64,000 nucleotides of DNA from DATARH01 sp963773625 (GTDB taxonomy: Bacteria; Pseudomonadota; Alphaproteobacteria; ATCC43930; CGMCC-115725), in the NCBI GenBank assembly GCA_963773625.1, contig CAVZCJ010000011.1:310001-374000 (forward strand), read 5' to 3'. A program made the position numbers and the translations under genes. Below are positions 62,686-64,000 of this stretch, piece by piece (position 1 is the first letter of the stretch; every line of letters starts with the position of its first letter). The notes beneath the pieces are model-generated. The model was not told where the DNA came from and did not search any database. It saw only the letters and a program-made list of their open reading frames with translations.

Positions 62686-63271
62686 ATGACGGCAGAGCTA
62701 ACGGCGTTCGCCGCCTCGGTTGGCCTCGATCGGGTAGCGCCCGGTCGATACAGCTTTGCCTTGGTGCTCGGCCTCTTTGGCGGTTTCAAGTCGGGGCATC
62801 AGAACCCGGCCAAGATCGTGCGCGAGATCGAGGCGCTGGAGGGCATCGGACGACCGAGCCAGCTAAACCGCCGGGCCGGTTCAATCGTCCACCGCTCAAG
62901 GGTCTGTGGCACAAGCACTACCTGGAGGACGGGCTTCGCGGACCGCGATCAACGCGCTGAAGGGCCTCCAGCGCTATGGCTCGCCGCTATTTCGGCAGCG
63001 CATGCAAGAAGCCCAGGACACGGACGAGTCGCTACGTCACCCAGGAAGATGTCGCGTCGCTCGCCGACGACATCGCGCATGGCAACTGGCAGCGGATGGC
63101 GAGCGCCGCCGAGTTGACCGGCGAGTGGATCGTCTACGCGCAGCACGACGGGGCGAACTATTATCTGTGCCTGGGGCGGCACGATAGCGGGGACGACTAC
63201 CTCGCAGCCAGATCGACGCGATCTGCTGCCAAGAATTCCCGTTTCTCACCGCGCTGTTGTCGGCCAGCTAA
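62686..63271 (+). CDS. Conserved hypothetical protein, four frame breaks
   Basis: Reading across frames gives MTAELTAFAASVGLDRVAPG, FALVLGLFGGFKSGHQNPAK, IVREIEALEGIGRPSQ; then KPPGRFNRPPLKGLWHKHYL EDGLR; then TAINALKGLQRYGSPLFRQR; then RYVTQEDVASLADDIAHGNW and LTGEWIVYAQHDGANYYLCL GRHDSGDD; and SQIDAICCQEFPFLTALLSA. About 195 residues. The frame can be open from 62596. I recall relatives in rhizobial genomes (PPLKGLWHKHYL block) but know no function. The density of breaks suggests decay or low sequence quality. Confidence 0.55.
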
Positions 63272-63289
63272 AACAGAGGTCATGGCCAC

Positions 63290-63484
63290 ATGCAAAACGC
63301 ACTCGTCCATTGCCGTCGCAACGGAGAATCCATTCGGGTCTACGAATTTGGGTTGCCAGAGACATCGGGGCTGACAGTGCCCCCAAGCGAACAAGTGCTA
63401 ATCGATCAAGCCAAGAGCAACCTCAGGAGAGCGCTTAGCCTTCCCGCCATGGGCGGATATCGAATTAAGGTCTACTACCCCTGA
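63290..63484 (+). CDS. Hypothetical small protein
   Basis: 64 residues, ATG 63290 with GAGG about 14 bases upstream. MQNALVHCRRNGESIRVYEF, GLPETSGLTVPPSEQVLIDQ and AKSNLRRALSL. It follows the conserved hypothetical gene by 18 bases. Function unknown. The interval 63485-63633 holds a short HTH-like frame (MYIEAWQAIAERIRVSRG) that stops early. Confidence 0.45.
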   Translation: MQNALVHCRRNGESIRVYEFGLPETSGLTVPPSEQVLIDQAKSNLRRALSLPAMGGYRIKVYYP

Positions 63485-63633
63485 GGCAGATGTATATCGA
63501 GGCGTGGCAGGCAATAGCGGAAAGGATCCGGGTTAGCCGGGGCTGCCCAATTACATAGGAACTACCCGCAGGACTGCTCCGGGCGGGCAAGGGGTTGCGC
63601 GTTCAGGCCGAAGGCATGCTTTCCAATGTCGGT

Positions 63634-63788
63634 TCATTCCGAGATCGTTTCCGGGGAATCCCCCCGCCAGAAGCGTAGCCTGCGATTGATGATCTGTTCA
63701 AACAGGTCGGCGACCTGCTCGCAATGGCTACAGGCGGACACGGTACCCCGAGCTTCGTGATGAAGCGGTGTTTTCGGCGATTTTTCAT
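63634..63788 (-). CDS. Hypothetical small CxxC protein (frame broken)
   Basis: ATG 63788 MKNRRKHRFITKLG, then after a one-base shift near 63743 TVSACSHCEQVADLFEQIIN and RRLRFWRGDSPETISE to 63634. About 51 residues with one CSHC pair that might bind zinc with partners elsewhere. It is divergent from the gene at the window edge. Confidence 0.4.
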
Positions 63789-63809
63789 CTTTGCACCTTC
63801 GTAAGCGAG

Positions 63810-64000
63810 ATGACCGCGATTCTCGCTGACGTTCAACTGCCGTTAAGGGCGTTGTCCGATCGGGCATTTCAGCATCTACAGCGCCTCATCGTCGTGGATG
63901 ACGAGGTTAGGCGGAAATGGCAGGCGGCATTCGCCAAAGGCGAGGTCGAATGCGAAAAGCTCGGCGCGGTCCACCTGTCGGGGCACGGTATTTGGGCGTT
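63810..64000 (+). CDS. Hypothetical protein, truncated by window end
   Basis: ATG 63810 with AAGCGAG just upstream; open to the window end (63 codons). MTAILADVQLPLRALSDRAF, QHLQRLIVVDDEVRRKWQAA, FAKGEVECEKLGAVHLSGHG. Helical and charged. Its family cannot be judged from the part present. Confidence 0.45.
   Translation, partial: MTAILADVQLPLRALSDRAFQHLQRLIVVDDEVRRKWQAAFAKGEVECEKLGAVHLSGHGIWA

Larger units (their letters stand above)
55880..64000. mobile_element. Genomic island integrated in comM (left part)
   Basis: The comM reading frame ends at about 55880. It is followed by a palindromic site, a large serine recombinase, an IS3-family element and a run of short hypothetical genes with an XRE regulator. 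The island is visibly more AT-rich in places (59280-59450) than the chromosome to its left. comM is a known integration target of resistance islands in Acinetobacter. The right end and the cargo beyond 64000 are not visible. Confidence 0.75.

Overview
The window is a GC-rich bacterial chromosome segment, most likely from an alphaproteobacterium. Pointers are the uninterrupted str-S10-spc ribosomal cluster, the order tRNA-Tyr/tRNA-Gly/tuf/tRNA-Trp/secE/nusG/rplKAJL/rpoBC/rpsLG/fusA/tuf, a phasin gene, UbiK, MsrP and a uvrC-pgsA-mo-gene order. A Rhodospirillales-like member is plausible, but the sequence alone does not fix the order or genus.

Layout. 1-25732 (minus strand): translation and transcription core, from rplF at the left edge back to tRNA-Tyr. 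It includes rpoB, rpoC, fusA and two tuf copies. 26057-29392 (plus): a three-gene catabolic operon (enolase-superfamily enzyme, MmgE/PrpD protein, PEP mutase/isocitrate lyase-family enzyme), followed by a DUF3859-type secreted protein. 29966-36596 (minus): msrP, an EF-G-like paralogue, an aspartate aminotransferase-type enzyme, a membrane acyltransferase and an unknown polytopic protein. 36799-45269 (plus): uvrB, a short-chain dehydrogenase, uvrC, pgsA and molybdenum-cofactor genes mobB, moeA, moaD and moaE. 45277-53533: ilvE, a MarR regulator, a two-component system, csaA, a phasin with a dyad operator, TetR, proC, a YbjN protein, ubiK and a flavin-dependent oxidoreductase. 53838-54884: a broken membrane-protein gene.

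54987-64000: the Mg-chelatase-like gene comM/yifB stops just upstream of its Walker A motif. It is followed by a large serine recombinase with nested palindromes in front of it, an IS3-family element sitting in the recombinase 3' end, and a run of small hypothetical genes plus an XRE regulator. This is the left end of an integrated island that continues past the window.

Single-base frame disruptions recur: in essential genes (fusA, rpoC, both tuf copies), in metabolic genes (the enolase-superfamily gene, moeA) and densely in the island. In the essential genes they are best read as consensus or assembly errors. In the island they could be errors or real decay. I therefore gave gene-wide coordinates and described each frame break. 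The least familiar systems here are the 26-29 kb catabolic operon and the comM-targeted island with its cargo of small proteins.
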